Origin: Conexibacter sp. CPCC 205762
GTDB taxonomy: Bacteria > Actinomycetota > Thermoleophilia > Solirubrobacterales > Solirubrobacteraceae
DNA length: 64,000 bases
NCBI RefSeq assembly: GCF_030646155.1
Contig: NZ_JAUTDN010000026.1
Span: 1-64,000 of the forward strand
Direction: 5' to 3'
Part shown: one piece after another, positions 50,872 through 58,589 of the stretch
Layout: each line of letters starts with the position of its first letter
How positions within the stretch are numbered: position 1 is the first letter of the stretch
Program-made: the position numbers and the translations under genes
Notes under the pieces: generated by a model
What the model saw: only the letters and a program-made list of their open reading frames with translations
Databases searched by the model: none
Told to the model about the DNA's origin: nothing

Positions 50872-52299
50872 GTGCCACGCAGAAGACGCTCGCGCCAACA
50901 GCGCTCCGACGGAGCCGCCAACCGCGTCCACATCCTCGCCATCGCCGGCGAGCAGCTGAGCCGCAGTCCGCGGACCTCGATGGAAGAGGTCGCCAAGGCC
51001 GCCAACGTGAGCCGCGGCACCCTCTACCGCCACTTTCCGACGCGCGCGGATCTGTTGGCGGCGATCAACGACGAGGTCCGCCAGGTCGCGACGGAGAACG
51101 TCGAGGACAGCCTGCGCCCGCCAGGAGAGCTCGCGCGCGCGACGCCGACGCCGCTGTCGGTCGCCGACGTGCTCAACAAGGTCCCGCCGCATCTGCTCGG
51201 CGACCAGATCGTCGCCGAGGCCCAGCGCATCAAGGGCGTCTCGGCGGCGGCCGTCTACCTCGTCGATCTCGAGGGCACGAACCTGACGCGGCTGGCCGGC
51301 CCGCAGGCGTTCCCGCAGACGCTGCCGGTGCCGCTCGCGGTCGGGACGGAGATCCCGCGCGAGGGCTTCCCGGCGCTGCTCGCGATGATCGAGGAGCACC
51401 TTCCGGGCACGGCCGTCGCCCCGCTCGCGCTGCGCGGGCGCGCGATCGGCGTGCTGGTCGCGGTCGGACACGCCGACGACGGCCTCGACGACCTCGCCTA
51501 CGAGGCGGCCGCGGCACTCGCGCTGGCCGAGCACTACACCGACCACCTCGACGCGATCCGCCGTGTGCGTGCCACCAGCCCGGCGGCCGAGATCCAGCAG
51601 AACCTGCTGCCGCCGCGCATCGTGCGCACCGCCGGAGCGATGATCGCCGCCAACGTCCTGCCCGGCTACGAGATCGGCGGCGACTGGTTCGACTATGCCG
51701 AGAACGCCAGCGGCACCTGGATCGGGACCGCCGACGCCGACGGCAACGGCCCGGCGGCGGCCGCGCTGGCGTCGGTCGCGCTGGGCGCCTTCCGCTCAGG
51801 GCGGCACCAGACGCTCGAGCTGGTCGAGATCGTCGAGCTGATGGACGACACAGTCCGGCAGATCTTCAGAAGAAAGACCGTCACGACCACGATCGGCCTC
51901 TGGGTCGCGCCGACGTCGACGTTCTCGTGGATCTCCTGCGGCGAGCTCGGCCCGATCGTCGTCGATGCGCAAGGCGTCGGCGACCTGCTCGAGGGCCCCC
52001 GACTGCCGCCGCTGGGAGCGACCAGAAGACTGCGCGACATCAAGGTCCGCACCCGCCGGCTCAACGACGGCGACCGGCTCGTGCTCGCATCGGACGGCGT
52101 CGTCAACCGCACCTATCCAGAAGGCAACGCCCTCAGCATCCAGGGGATCGTCGACGCCATCCGCGACGCGCCATCAGCCTCGGCCGCCGGCGCCGTCAGC
52201 GCCGTCGAAGCCGTCATCCGAACGATCAACGACGAAGACCTCGTCGACGACGCGACCATCGCCGTTCTCACGCCCGTGCTCATGCCCAGCGAACGCTGA
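50872..52299 (+). CDS. TetR-type HTH fused to GAF and SpoIIE (PP2C) phosphatase
   Basis: 475 residues from GTG 50872; GTG 50842 is also in frame. Residues about 17-65 form a textbook TetR HTH (ILAIAGEQLSRSPRTSMEEVAKAANVSRGTLYRHFPTRADLLAAI). The usual helical ligand domain is absent. It is replaced by a GAF domain (about 115-215) and a SpoIIE phosphatase (about 250-470). Metal aspartates are kept in IGGDWFDY (about 269), TADADGNGPAAAA, LASDGVV (about 406) and VDDATIAVL (about 457), although the GHG and SAGH motifs are altered. It may join ligand-sensed DNA binding to dephosphorylation of an anti-sigma antagonist. Confidence 0.9.
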   Translation: MPRRRRSRQQRSDGAANRVHILAIAGEQLSRSPRTSMEEVAKAANVSRGTLYRHFPTRADLLAAINDEVRQVATENVEDSLRPPGELARATPTPLSVADVLNKVPPHLLGDQIVAEAQRIKGVSAAAVYLVDLEGTNLTRLAGPQAFPQTLPVPLAVGTEIPREGFPALLAMIEEHLPGTAVAPLALRGRAIGVLVAVGHADDGLDDLAYEAAAALALAEHYTDHLDAIRRVRATSPAAEIQQNLLPPRIVRTAGAMIAANVLPGYEIGGDWFDYAENASGTWIGTADADGNGPAAAALASVALGAFRSGRHQTLELVEIVELMDDTVRQIFRRKTVTTTIGLWVAPTSTFSWISCGELGPIVVDAQGVGDLLEGPRLPPLGATRRLRDIKVRTRRLNDGDRLVLASDGVVNRTYPEGNALSIQGIVDAIRDAPSASAAGAVSAVEAVIRTINDEDLVDDATIAVLTPVLMPSER

Positions 52300-52478
52300 C
52301 CGAGTCAGCGATTCGCTCGACGACAACCTGACGGCCGGACGTACCCGCGCGCAGCTGCGGCGACTGCGAACCGCGAGATCGTCCTCGGTCGCGACGATCG
52401 AGCCGCCCCGACGACCTGGTGCAAGAACTGTGCGAGAACCAGGGCTGCGGCGTCGGCCTGTTCTCGACCGGAGACGAA
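52300..52478. other. Gap with no recognised feature
   Basis: About 180 bp of ordinary GC-rich sequence between the phosphatase stop and the terminator. No open frame with protein-like composition, repeat or promoter was found. Confidence 0.4.
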
Positions 52479-52506
52479 GAAAGCCCCGCCCGGAGGCGAG
52501 GCTTTC
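52479..52506. terminator. Bidirectional Rho-independent terminator beside a tRNA fragment
   Basis: Arms GAAAGCCCCGCC (52479-52490) and GGCGAGGCTTTC (52495-52506) pair at 11 of 12 positions around CGGA, with A/T ends on both sides. It is of the kind usually found right after tRNA genes and serves the tRNA fragment on the minus strand as well as the plus-strand phosphatase gene. Confidence 0.8.
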
Positions 52507-52511
52507 TCGGA

Positions 52512-52554
52512 GTACCGCTACGGGGATTCGAACCCCGGTTTCCGCCGTGAGAGG
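52512..52554 (-). pseudogene. 3' half of tRNA-Glu(CUC), probable attachment-site remnant
   Basis: Minus strand reading: the anticodon loop CTCTCAC, anticodon-stem 3' arm GGCGG, a T-arm with CGGGG-TTCGAAT-CCCCG, and the acceptor 3' strand TAGCGGT. The expected 5' acceptor ACCGCTA is missing, and the anticodon-stem 5' arm has a G-G mismatch. From the anticodon loop to the 3' end the match to tRNA-Glu is good, while the 5' side is degenerate. This is what remains when an element integrates in the anticodon loop. An unusual but intact tRNA cannot be fully ruled out. Confidence 0.6.
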
Positions 52555-53005
52555 GCCGCCCTAGAGGCCGAGATCTTCCTAGATGTCCAGTATCACTGGG
52601 CAGAAGACCCGATATGGGGAGCGCTCAGCGATCCCCGGAATCAGGCCGGCGTGTACGGAATGTGTAAGGCTTGCTGTCCTGTTTCTCGCCGCCAGTGGTA
52701 CGTCACCTGCTCGCGGGCGAGCAGGGCGACGAACGCTTCGCGTGCACCAGGCTCGTCCAACGTGGTGGCGAGAAGCTGCCAGCACGTTAGGACGCGACAC
52801 ACCGGAAGAAGGTATTTAGCGATTCTACCTCTTGGCGTGGCGGAGTGAGCGGGCCCGCGGGCGCGCCACCCTGCCGGTCGCTTCTCGTCACCGTCTGGTG
52901 AACGATCGGCGGTCTGGGTTCGCGTGTTGCCCGGCGGTTCCCGCACGAGCGATTCTCGGTGCAGCGACTCTGTGCGCAACCCCTGACCCTGCCGGTGACG
53001 GCCGC
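52555..53005. other. Gap with lower-GC DNA, possible element remnant
   Basis: No recognisable gene. Part of it (about 52590-52840) has lower GC and stop codons in most frames. One minus-strand frame ends CWQLLATTLDEPGAREAFVALL then HIPYTPA (stop at 52641) and looks protein-like for about 50 residues, but no family was recognised. It lies inside the tRNA-fragment boundary and may be the decayed end of an integrated element. Confidence 0.35.
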
Positions 53006-53034
53006 TCGACGCCGCGTCGGGCGCGCGCTACGAT
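53006..53034 (+). promoter_or_regulatory. Promoter of the cobalamin riboswitch transcript
   Basis: TCGACG (53006-53011), 17 bases, TACGAT (53029-53034), a good housekeeping-type promoter for an actinobacterium. The predicted start near 53041 coincides with the beginning of the riboswitch P1 stem. Confidence 0.6.
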
Positions 53035-53044
53035 CTGGCGCGGA

Positions 53045-53197
53045 GTCGGTCTCCCTCGCGAAGCGGGGTCAGGGAATCCGGTCAGAGTCCGGAGCTGGCG
53101 CGCAGCGGTGGGGACGCAAGACGCGGCCATGGAGCCACTGGGACCTGAGGTCCTGGGAAGGTGAGCCGTGTGCGTCCGAGCCCGAAGACCTGCCGAC
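53045..53197 (+). promoter_or_regulatory. Cobalamin (B12) riboswitch
   Basis: P1 pairs GTCGG (53045-53049) with CCGAC (53193-53197). The core is conserved: GGGAATCCGGT...GTCCGGAGCTGG (53072-53098), CGCGCAGCGGTG (the B12-box region), and the 3' segment GAGCCCGAAGACCTGCC (53179-53195). These are the invariant blocks of RF00174 in their actinobacterial form. The only gene downstream before a convergent gene is a FadR-type regulator beginning 73 bases after P1, so the riboswitch controls a transcription factor. Confidence 0.9.
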
Positions 53198-53269
53198 TTC
53201 CCGCCCTCGGTGGCGGCATCCGATCATCACGGCCTCGCGTACAGGCTGTCGGTTGAAGGGAGCAGTGCG

Positions 53270-54019
53270 ATGGATGTCGAGCAGTCGGCCGCTCAGCGGC
53301 GTGTGGCGGTCTTCTCGCCGGTCGAGAAGCCGCGCGCCTTCGCGTATGTCGTCGCCGAGATCGAGCGTGAGCTCGTCGCCGGCCGGATCCGCGTCGGGGA
53401 CCGGCTCCCGGGCGAGCGCCAGATGGCGGAGCAGCTGGGCGTCAGCCGCGCGACGGTGCGCGAGGCGCTGCGCGCGCTCGAGCTGTTCGGGCTCGTCGAG
53501 GCGCGGCGTGGATCGGGCGGCGGCAGCGGCTCACACGTCGTCGCCGGCACCGACGCGGGGCTGCGCTGCGCCTGGCGGCTGCACGCGCTCGCGACCGGCG
53601 CGAAGGCGAGCGACCTGCTGCATCCGCTGGCGGTCGTCCAGCAGCATGTGGCGACCACGTTGGCGCGCGAGCGGCGCGGCAGCGTCGGCGAGCAGCTGGC
53701 GGACGCAAACCGGGCGGTGGCGGCGTCCGACGACTGGCAGCAGCTGCTGCGCGCCGACGTCGAGCTGCACGTCGCCGCCGCGCGCCTCATCTCCGACCAG
53801 CTCGCCTCCGGCTGCGCGGCGCTGGCGTCCGCCGCGGGCGACGAGCTGCTCGGCGCGCGGCGCGGCGCGAGCGTGCAGGCGGTCGCCGGACGCGTCGCGG
53901 CCGAGCACTGCCTGCTGTTCGACGCGATCGATCGCGGCGACGCCGCCGCCGGCGCGCTCGCGTTCGCGCACGCGCTCGGCGACCCGCTCGCGTCCAAGCC
54001 GCTGGCCGTCGTCGCCTGA
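53270..54019 (+). CDS. FadR-subfamily GntR regulator under a B12 riboswitch
   Basis: 249 residues from ATG 53270 (Shine-Dalgarno AAGGGAG). The winged helix is VVAEIERELVAGRIRVGDRLPGERQMAEQLGVSRATVREALRALELFGLVEARRGSGGG. The C-terminal FCD-like helical domain is shortened and degenerate in the metal-ligand histidines. Because its leader is a cobalamin riboswitch, it should be made when B12 is scarce. A role in turning off B12-dependent catabolism nearby is inference. It is convergent with the second FadR gene, 38 bp away. Confidence 0.88.
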   Translation: MDVEQSAAQRRVAVFSPVEKPRAFAYVVAEIERELVAGRIRVGDRLPGERQMAEQLGVSRATVREALRALELFGLVEARRGSGGGSGSHVVAGTDAGLRCAWRLHALATGAKASDLLHPLAVVQQHVATTLARERRGSVGEQLADANRAVAASDDWQQLLRADVELHVAAARLISDQLASGCAALASAAGDELLGARRGASVQAVAGRVAAEHCLLFDAIDRGDAAAGALAFAHALGDPLASKPLAVVA

Positions 54020-54057
54020 GCAGCCGCGTGCCGGCGGCGCCCGCCACGCGGCGGGCG

Positions 54058-54816
54058 TCAGCCGTGCGCGCCCGGACCGCGGCGCTCGTCGTCCATCACG
54101 TGCCGGTAGAAGCGGACGACGTGCGCGCGCAGCGCGTTGGCCGCACCCTCGGGCTCTCTCAGCTCGATCAGGTCGACGATCTGGCGGTGCTCGTCGAGCA
54201 GGCGGCCACGCTCCTCCTGCCAGTCGGAGAGGCGCTCGAAGCCGTCGAGCATCGCGCGCCGCATCGCGCCGCGCAGCGCCTCCATCAGCACCGGCAGCAG
54301 CGCGTTGCCCGACGCTCTCGCCAGCTGCACGTGGAACTCGGTGTCGCGCTCGTGGTAGATGCGGATCGTCGACGCCTCGGCCATGTCGTCGATCAGCTCG
54401 CGCAGCTGGACGATCGACTCCTCGGTCGCGTTGACGGCGGCCTGCTCGGCGACCTGGCGCTCGAGCGCGGCGCGAACCTCGACGATGTCGTTGGCGGGGA
54501 TCCTCAGCAGCCCGGCGTGCAGCCGCAGCACGTTCTGGAGCCCGCTCTGGGTCTCCGCCGCCAGCACCGAGCCGGCCTCGGGGCCGGTCCCGCGGCGGGC
54601 GACCACGACGCCGAACATCTCCAGCACCCGCAGCGCCTCGCGCACCGAGGCGCGGCTGACGCCGAAGGTCTCGGCCATCTCGCGCTCGGACGGCAGGCGG
54701 TCGCCCAGCTGCAGGCGACCGCCGATGATCGCGTCCTCGATCTGAACGACGATCTGCTCGAACGCGCGGAGCTGGTTCAGGGGCCGGAAGGGCGAGTTGG
54801 CAGCTGGCCGGACCAT
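54058..54816 (-). CDS. FadR-subfamily GntR regulator
   Basis: 252 residues from ATG 54816. The winged helix is AFEQIVVQIEDAIIGGRLQLGDRLPSEREMAETFGVSRASVREALRVLEMFGVVVARRGTGPEAGSV. The FCD domain has DTEFHVQLARASGNALLPVLMEALR and the C-terminal histidine region (ALRAHVVRFYRHVMDDE). It lies downstream of the SDR and hydrolase genes on the same strand. It is the best candidate for binding the TGGT-NN-GACC-type sites found in promoters to its right. Its own start region reads TGGTCCGGCC, close to that site. Confidence 0.9.
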   Translation of the reverse strand: MVRPAANSPFRPLNQLRAFEQIVVQIEDAIIGGRLQLGDRLPSEREMAETFGVSRASVREALRVLEMFGVVVARRGTGPEAGSVLAAETQSGLQNVLRLHAGLLRIPANDIVEVRAALERQVAEQAAVNATEESIVQLRELIDDMAEASTIRIYHERDTEFHVQLARASGNALLPVLMEALRGAMRRAMLDGFERLSDWQEERGRLLDEHRQIVDLIELREPEGAANALRAHVVRFYRHVMDDERRGPGAHG

Positions 54817-54879
54817 TGGCCTGAACGTATCATGGCTTGGCCTGGCCGAAGCCACCTACCGTGGCCCAGCGCGCCCAGC

Positions 54880-55695
54880 TCACGCGCCCGCGGCCGGCGG
54901 CGCCAGCTGCGCCAGGAACGGCCGCAGGTCCGGGTAGGTCGAGGTGGCCCACGCGCCGTCGACGAACAGGTTCGCGCCGGAGACGTAGCCGGCGTCGTCG
55001 CTGCCGAGGTACAGCGCCGCCGCGGCCATCTCCTCCGGGCTGCCGACGCGCTTGAGCGGGATCCGCTCCAGGTAGGCCTCGGTCGCGCCGGGCAGCTCGG
55101 TCAACGCGGCCGTCAGCGGCGTGGCCGTCAGCCCCGGCGAGACGGTGTTGACGCGGATCGCGTGCTCGGCCAGCTCGAGCGCCCCGCACTGGCTCAGCAT
55201 CGCGACGCCCGCCTTCGCGCTGCAGTAGGCCGAGCCGCCGAACATCGGGACGGTCGAGTTGAGCGACGCGATGTTGACGATCGCGCCGCCGCCGCCCTCG
55301 CGCAGCGCGCGCCCCTCGTGCTTCATCGACAGGAAGACGCCGGTCAGGCAGAGGTCGAGCACACGGCGCCAGTCCTCCTCGGACTGCTCCAGCAACGACC
55401 CGCCGCCGCCACCGCCCGCGACGTTGAAGCCGGCGTGCAACCCGCCGAACCGATCGACCGCGGTCGCCACGAGCCGCTCGACGTCGGCCTCGCTGGTGAC
55501 GTCGGCCGCGACCCCGTGGCAGCGATCGCCGAGCTCGCGCTCAAGCTCCGCCAGCCTGTCCGCCGAGATGTCGCCGGCGACGACCGAGGCGCCCTCGGCG
55601 ACCAGGCGCCGCACGATCGCGGCTCCGATCCCGGATGCGCCGCCGGTCACGACCGCGACTCTTCCTGCATACCGTGCGTTGTCCGCGCTGCTCAT
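54880..55695 (-). CDS. Short-chain dehydrogenase/reductase
   Basis: 271 residues from ATG 55695 (AGGAGAG upstream). The NAD(P) motif is VVTGGASGIGAA, then DVTSEADV, NVAGG, the active-site serine in IVNIASLNS, YCSAK (Y-x3-K) and VNTVSPGLTATPL. An aspartate after beta-2 (VVAGDISAD) suggests NAD rather than NADP. Substrate unknown. It is 31 bp downstream of the alpha/beta hydrolase gene, in the same operon. Confidence 0.93.
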   Translation of the reverse strand: MSSADNARYAGRVAVVTGGASGIGAAIVRRLVAEGASVVAGDISADRLAELERELGDRCHGVAADVTSEADVERLVATAVDRFGGLHAGFNVAGGGGGGSLLEQSEEDWRRVLDLCLTGVFLSMKHEGRALREGGGGAIVNIASLNSTVPMFGGSAYCSAKAGVAMLSQCGALELAEHAIRVNTVSPGLTATPLTAALTELPGATEAYLERIPLKRVGSPEEMAAAALYLGSDDAGYVSGANLFVDGAWATSTYPDLRPFLAQLAPPAAGA

Positions 55696-55726
55696 CGTCT
55701 CTCCTGTCGCCGTGTCCGCCGGGTGC

Positions 55727-56680
55727 TCACCGCGCGACCGCGGCGGCGAGGTATCTGTCGATTCGCTCGACCGCGGCCTGCGCGGCCGGCAGCGGAGCGG
55801 AGTCGAAGCCGTGCTCGAGGCCCGGCAGCAGCTGCAGCTCGCAGTCGACCCCGCAGGCGCGCAGGCGCCAGGCGAGGAAGATCGAGTCGTCGACGAGCGA
55901 GTCGCCGGCACCGACGCTGACGAGCGTCGGCGGAAGGCCGCTGAGGTCGGCGTACAACGGCGAGACGTCCGGGTCGTCGCGCAGGTCGGCGTCGGGGACG
56001 TAGCAGTCGTAGAACCACTCGAGCGAGCGCCGCGTGATCAGGTAGCGGTCGTCGCCGTAGCGCTGGCTGGGCGTCATCGTCAGGTCGTAGTTGCCGTACA
56101 GCAGGTTGGCGGCGACGACGGCGCTGTGCGCGCCGTCGCGCTTGAGCCGCAGCAGCGTGCAGAGCGCCAGGTTGGCGCCGGCCGACTCGCCCGCGATCAC
56201 CAGGCGCGGCGGCGCCGACAGCGCCTCCTCGGCGTGCTCGGCGACCCAGCGCGTCGCGTGCTCGCAGTCGTCCAGCGGGGCCGGGTGGGGATGCTCGGGC
56301 GCGCGGCGGTACTCGATGCTGACGGCTGTCATGCCGGTGGCGGCGATGACCTGCTCGAGCCGCTCGTCCTGCAGGTCGGCGGCGCCTATCGTCCATCCGC
56401 CTGCATGGCAGTGGACGTAGACGCCGGTCGGCGCGGGGCTGTCGATCACCCGCAGCGCGATCTCGCCGCTGGGTGACGGCACGCTCAGCGTCCGCGCGCG
56501 CGGCGAGCGGTACGGCTCGCCGGCGCGGGTCATCACGCCGCGCAGGTGCTCCAGCGACACTGGCGGGAACGTCCAGCCCAGCTGCGCCATCCCGCCCACG
56601 AGCGCCTCGTTGAACGCTCGCACCTCCTCGTCGGCGGCGGCGTCCTCAGCCGTCGCCGGAATTGCGGCGATCTCGCTCAT
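55727..56680 (-). CDS. Alpha/beta hydrolase of the HSL esterase family
   Basis: 317 residues from ATG 56680 (GGAGAGAG upstream). The oxyanion motif is HCHAGGW (a variant of HGGG), the nucleophile is in VIAGESAGANLAL, the acid in DSLVDDS and the histidine in LEHGFDSAP. This is a hormone-sensitive-lipase-type esterase that would hydrolyse small acyl esters. It begins the minus-strand operon, with an operator-like dyad at its promoter. Confidence 0.92.
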   Translation of the reverse strand: MSEIAAIPATAEDAAADEEVRAFNEALVGGMAQLGWTFPPVSLEHLRGVMTRAGEPYRSPRARTLSVPSPSGEIALRVIDSPAPTGVYVHCHAGGWTIGAADLQDERLEQVIAATGMTAVSIEYRRAPEHPHPAPLDDCEHATRWVAEHAEEALSAPPRLVIAGESAGANLALCTLLRLKRDGAHSAVVAANLLYGNYDLTMTPSQRYGDDRYLITRRSLEWFYDCYVPDADLRDDPDVSPLYADLSGLPPTLVSVGAGDSLVDDSIFLAWRLRACGVDCELQLLPGLEHGFDSAPLPAAQAAVERIDRYLAAAVAR

Positions 56681-57023
56681 TGCTCTCTCCTGAATTGACG
56701 TCCTGTGAGGTCTTACCAAAGACCATAACTGCACGATTGAGGACGATGCAACCCAATTCGAATGGGTGGTATCGCGATTCGGAGAGGCCAGACCTTGACA
56801 TCGCAACCGTATTCGTGGGAGGGTCGCCGTGTTCGGCGGGATCGCTCGCCGGGCGGAGGAGAGAGTCGCGACGCGCAGCCCGCGTCGAGTTCGACCTGCC
56901 GAGCCGTGGGGCGCGCCGCGCGTCTGACGTCCCGAGGGCGAGCCAAACCACGGGAAATGGATTGGCGCGACCGTCGCGTGCGGCCCGGTCACCCACGGCA
57001 GTCGAACTGCAGAAGGGAGCAAG
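56681..57023. promoter_or_regulatory. 343-bp divergent promoter region
   Basis: On the minus strand a possible -35 TTGCAT and -10 TATGGT with an 18-bp spacer lead to the hydrolase operon; the -10 merges with the dyad at 56709. A second dyad ACCCA-ATTCGAAT-GGGT (56751-56767) lies nearby. On the plus strand TTGACA at 56795 is visible, but no matching -10 is seen. No gene was recognised inside. Confidence 0.45.
56709..56724. promoter_or_regulatory. Operator-like dyad GGTCTT-ACCA-AAGACC
   Basis: Perfect 6-bp arms. On the minus strand it reads GGTCTTTGGTAAGACC and overlaps the probable -10 of the esterase/SDR/FadR operon. It contains TGGTAAGACC, a member of the TGGT-NN-GACC family also seen at 61767 and 63669. 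It is typical of FadR-type regulator sites and well placed for repression. Confidence 0.6.
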
Positions 57024-58562
57024 ATGAGCACGCAACAAACGGGGCTGCCCCGGTCGGCGCGCGTCGGCGGCGGAACCGTCGCACTGGGGGCGAGCATCCC
57101 GTTCTTCCTGGTGCTGCTGGCAACGACCGGCATCGTCACCGACATCCAGGGCGTGGCGCTGCTGCCGCTCGTCGGCACGATGGTGGCGGACATCGGGCTG
57201 ACCGGTGCGCAGACGAGCTGGGCGCTCAACGCGCTCGGCCTCGCCAGCGCGGTAGTGCTCGGCCTCAGCGCTCGTTACGCCGACATCGTCGGCCACCGGC
57301 GGGTGCTGATTCCGCTGATGCTGCTCGGCGTCGTCGGCTCGATCGTCTGCGCGCTGGCGTCGAGCTTCGTGATGCTCGTGATCGGTCGTGCGCTGACCGG
57401 CATGGCGATCTCCGCTCCGATGGCGTGGGCGATGCTGAAGATCCGCGGCGACGCCAGAACGATGCAGACGGCGGCGCTGATGAACGGCACGGTGATCTCG
57501 ATCATGACGCCGATCGCGCTGATCATGGGCGGGCTGATGCTCGAGGCCGGCACGTCGTGGACGGCGGTCTTCTGGATCATCGCCGCCGGCTACGTCGTCC
57601 TGCTGGGGTTGACGCTCGTCGCCGAGGAGACGCCGCGCGCGGTGCGCACGAAGGTGCGGCTCGACTGGATCGGGTCGATAGGCCTCGGCGTCTGGCTGAT
57701 CTGCCTGCTGCTGGCGATCAGCAACGGCGAGAGCTGGGGCTGGGGCTCGACCGCCGTGATCGCGCTGTTCGCCGCCGGCGTCATCTCGCTGCTCGCCTGG
57801 ATCGTGCAGCAGCGCCGCACCACGGAGGCGCTGCTCGACTTCCGCGACATGGACACGCGGCAGGTCTTCAGCGGCTACTTCAGCTACTGCGGCGTCGCGG
57901 CGCTCGCCAGCGGCATGTACCTGATCGTCCCGGCGCTGGCGCAGACGCCGTCCGAGGTCGGCTACGGGTTCGGCTCCAGCGTGCTGGAGTCGTCGCTGAC
58001 GCTCCTGCCGATCCTGCCCGGCACCTTCCTCGCGTCGGCGATCTCGCGCCACATGCTGCCGCGCGTCGGGCCGCGCCCGCCGATGGTGCTCGGTGGCGTG
58101 CTGTGCGTCTGCGCCTACCTCTGGTACGCGCTCGCGCACGACGCCCTGTGGCAGATGTACGTCGGCACGGCCCTCTACGGCGTCGGCATCGTGATCTGCT
58201 TCAACATCGGCTGGGCGCTGGTCGCCGCCGCCGGCCGGCAGGACAACATGTCGATCACGTTCGGCATCCAGTACGCGCTCGCGCTCCCGGTCGGCGCGCT
58301 GATGACCGCGATCATGATCGTCGTGATGAACGCCAACCACATCGCCGGCACGCCGGTGCCGGTCGAGGGCGGCTTCACCGTCGACTTCTACATCCTCGCC
58401 GGAGTCGCGGCGGCGACGCTGGTCGCCAACGGCCTGTTCGCGGTCCCGCGCGTGCTCACGCACCACGGAGAGGACGCCCCGGTCGGGCCGGGGACCGACG
58501 CGCTGGAGGGATTGGAGGGCACCGGCAGCGCCTCGCTGCCGCTCACGCGCGCCGACAGCTGA
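57024..58562 (+). CDS. MFS transporter, DHA2 (EmrB/QacA) family
   Basis: 512 residues from ATG 57024 (AGAAGGGAG upstream) with about 14 transmembrane helices. The start has a DIQGVALLPLVGTMVADIGLTGAQTSWALNALGLASAVVLGLSARYADIVGHRRVLI segment, with the conserved motif A region (ARYADIVGHRRVL). GRALTGMAISAPMAWAMLKIR and TPIALIMGGLMLEAGTSWTAVFWI fit motif C-type positions. It probably exports or imports an organic compound; in this catabolic context uptake is also possible. Confidence 0.92.
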   Translation: MSTQQTGLPRSARVGGGTVALGASIPFFLVLLATTGIVTDIQGVALLPLVGTMVADIGLTGAQTSWALNALGLASAVVLGLSARYADIVGHRRVLIPLMLLGVVGSIVCALASSFVMLVIGRALTGMAISAPMAWAMLKIRGDARTMQTAALMNGTVISIMTPIALIMGGLMLEAGTSWTAVFWIIAAGYVVLLGLTLVAEETPRAVRTKVRLDWIGSIGLGVWLICLLLAISNGESWGWGSTAVIALFAAGVISLLAWIVQQRRTTEALLDFRDMDTRQVFSGYFSYCGVAALASGMYLIVPALAQTPSEVGYGFGSSVLESSLTLLPILPGTFLASAISRHMLPRVGPRPPMVLGGVLCVCAYLWYALAHDALWQMYVGTALYGVGIVICFNIGWALVAAAGRQDNMSITFGIQYALALPVGALMTAIMIVVMNANHIAGTPVPVEGGFTVDFYILAGVAAATLVANGLFAVPRVLTHHGEDAPVGPGTDALEGLEGTGSASLPLTRADS

Positions 58563-58589
58563 ACGGCGCGGCGGCGGCGGCCGACGGGC

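Noticed and set aside
52512..52590. Intact tRNA-Glu gene
   Set aside because: No 5' strand can pair with the acceptor TAGCGGT, and the anticodon stem has a mismatch; treated as a 3' fragment.
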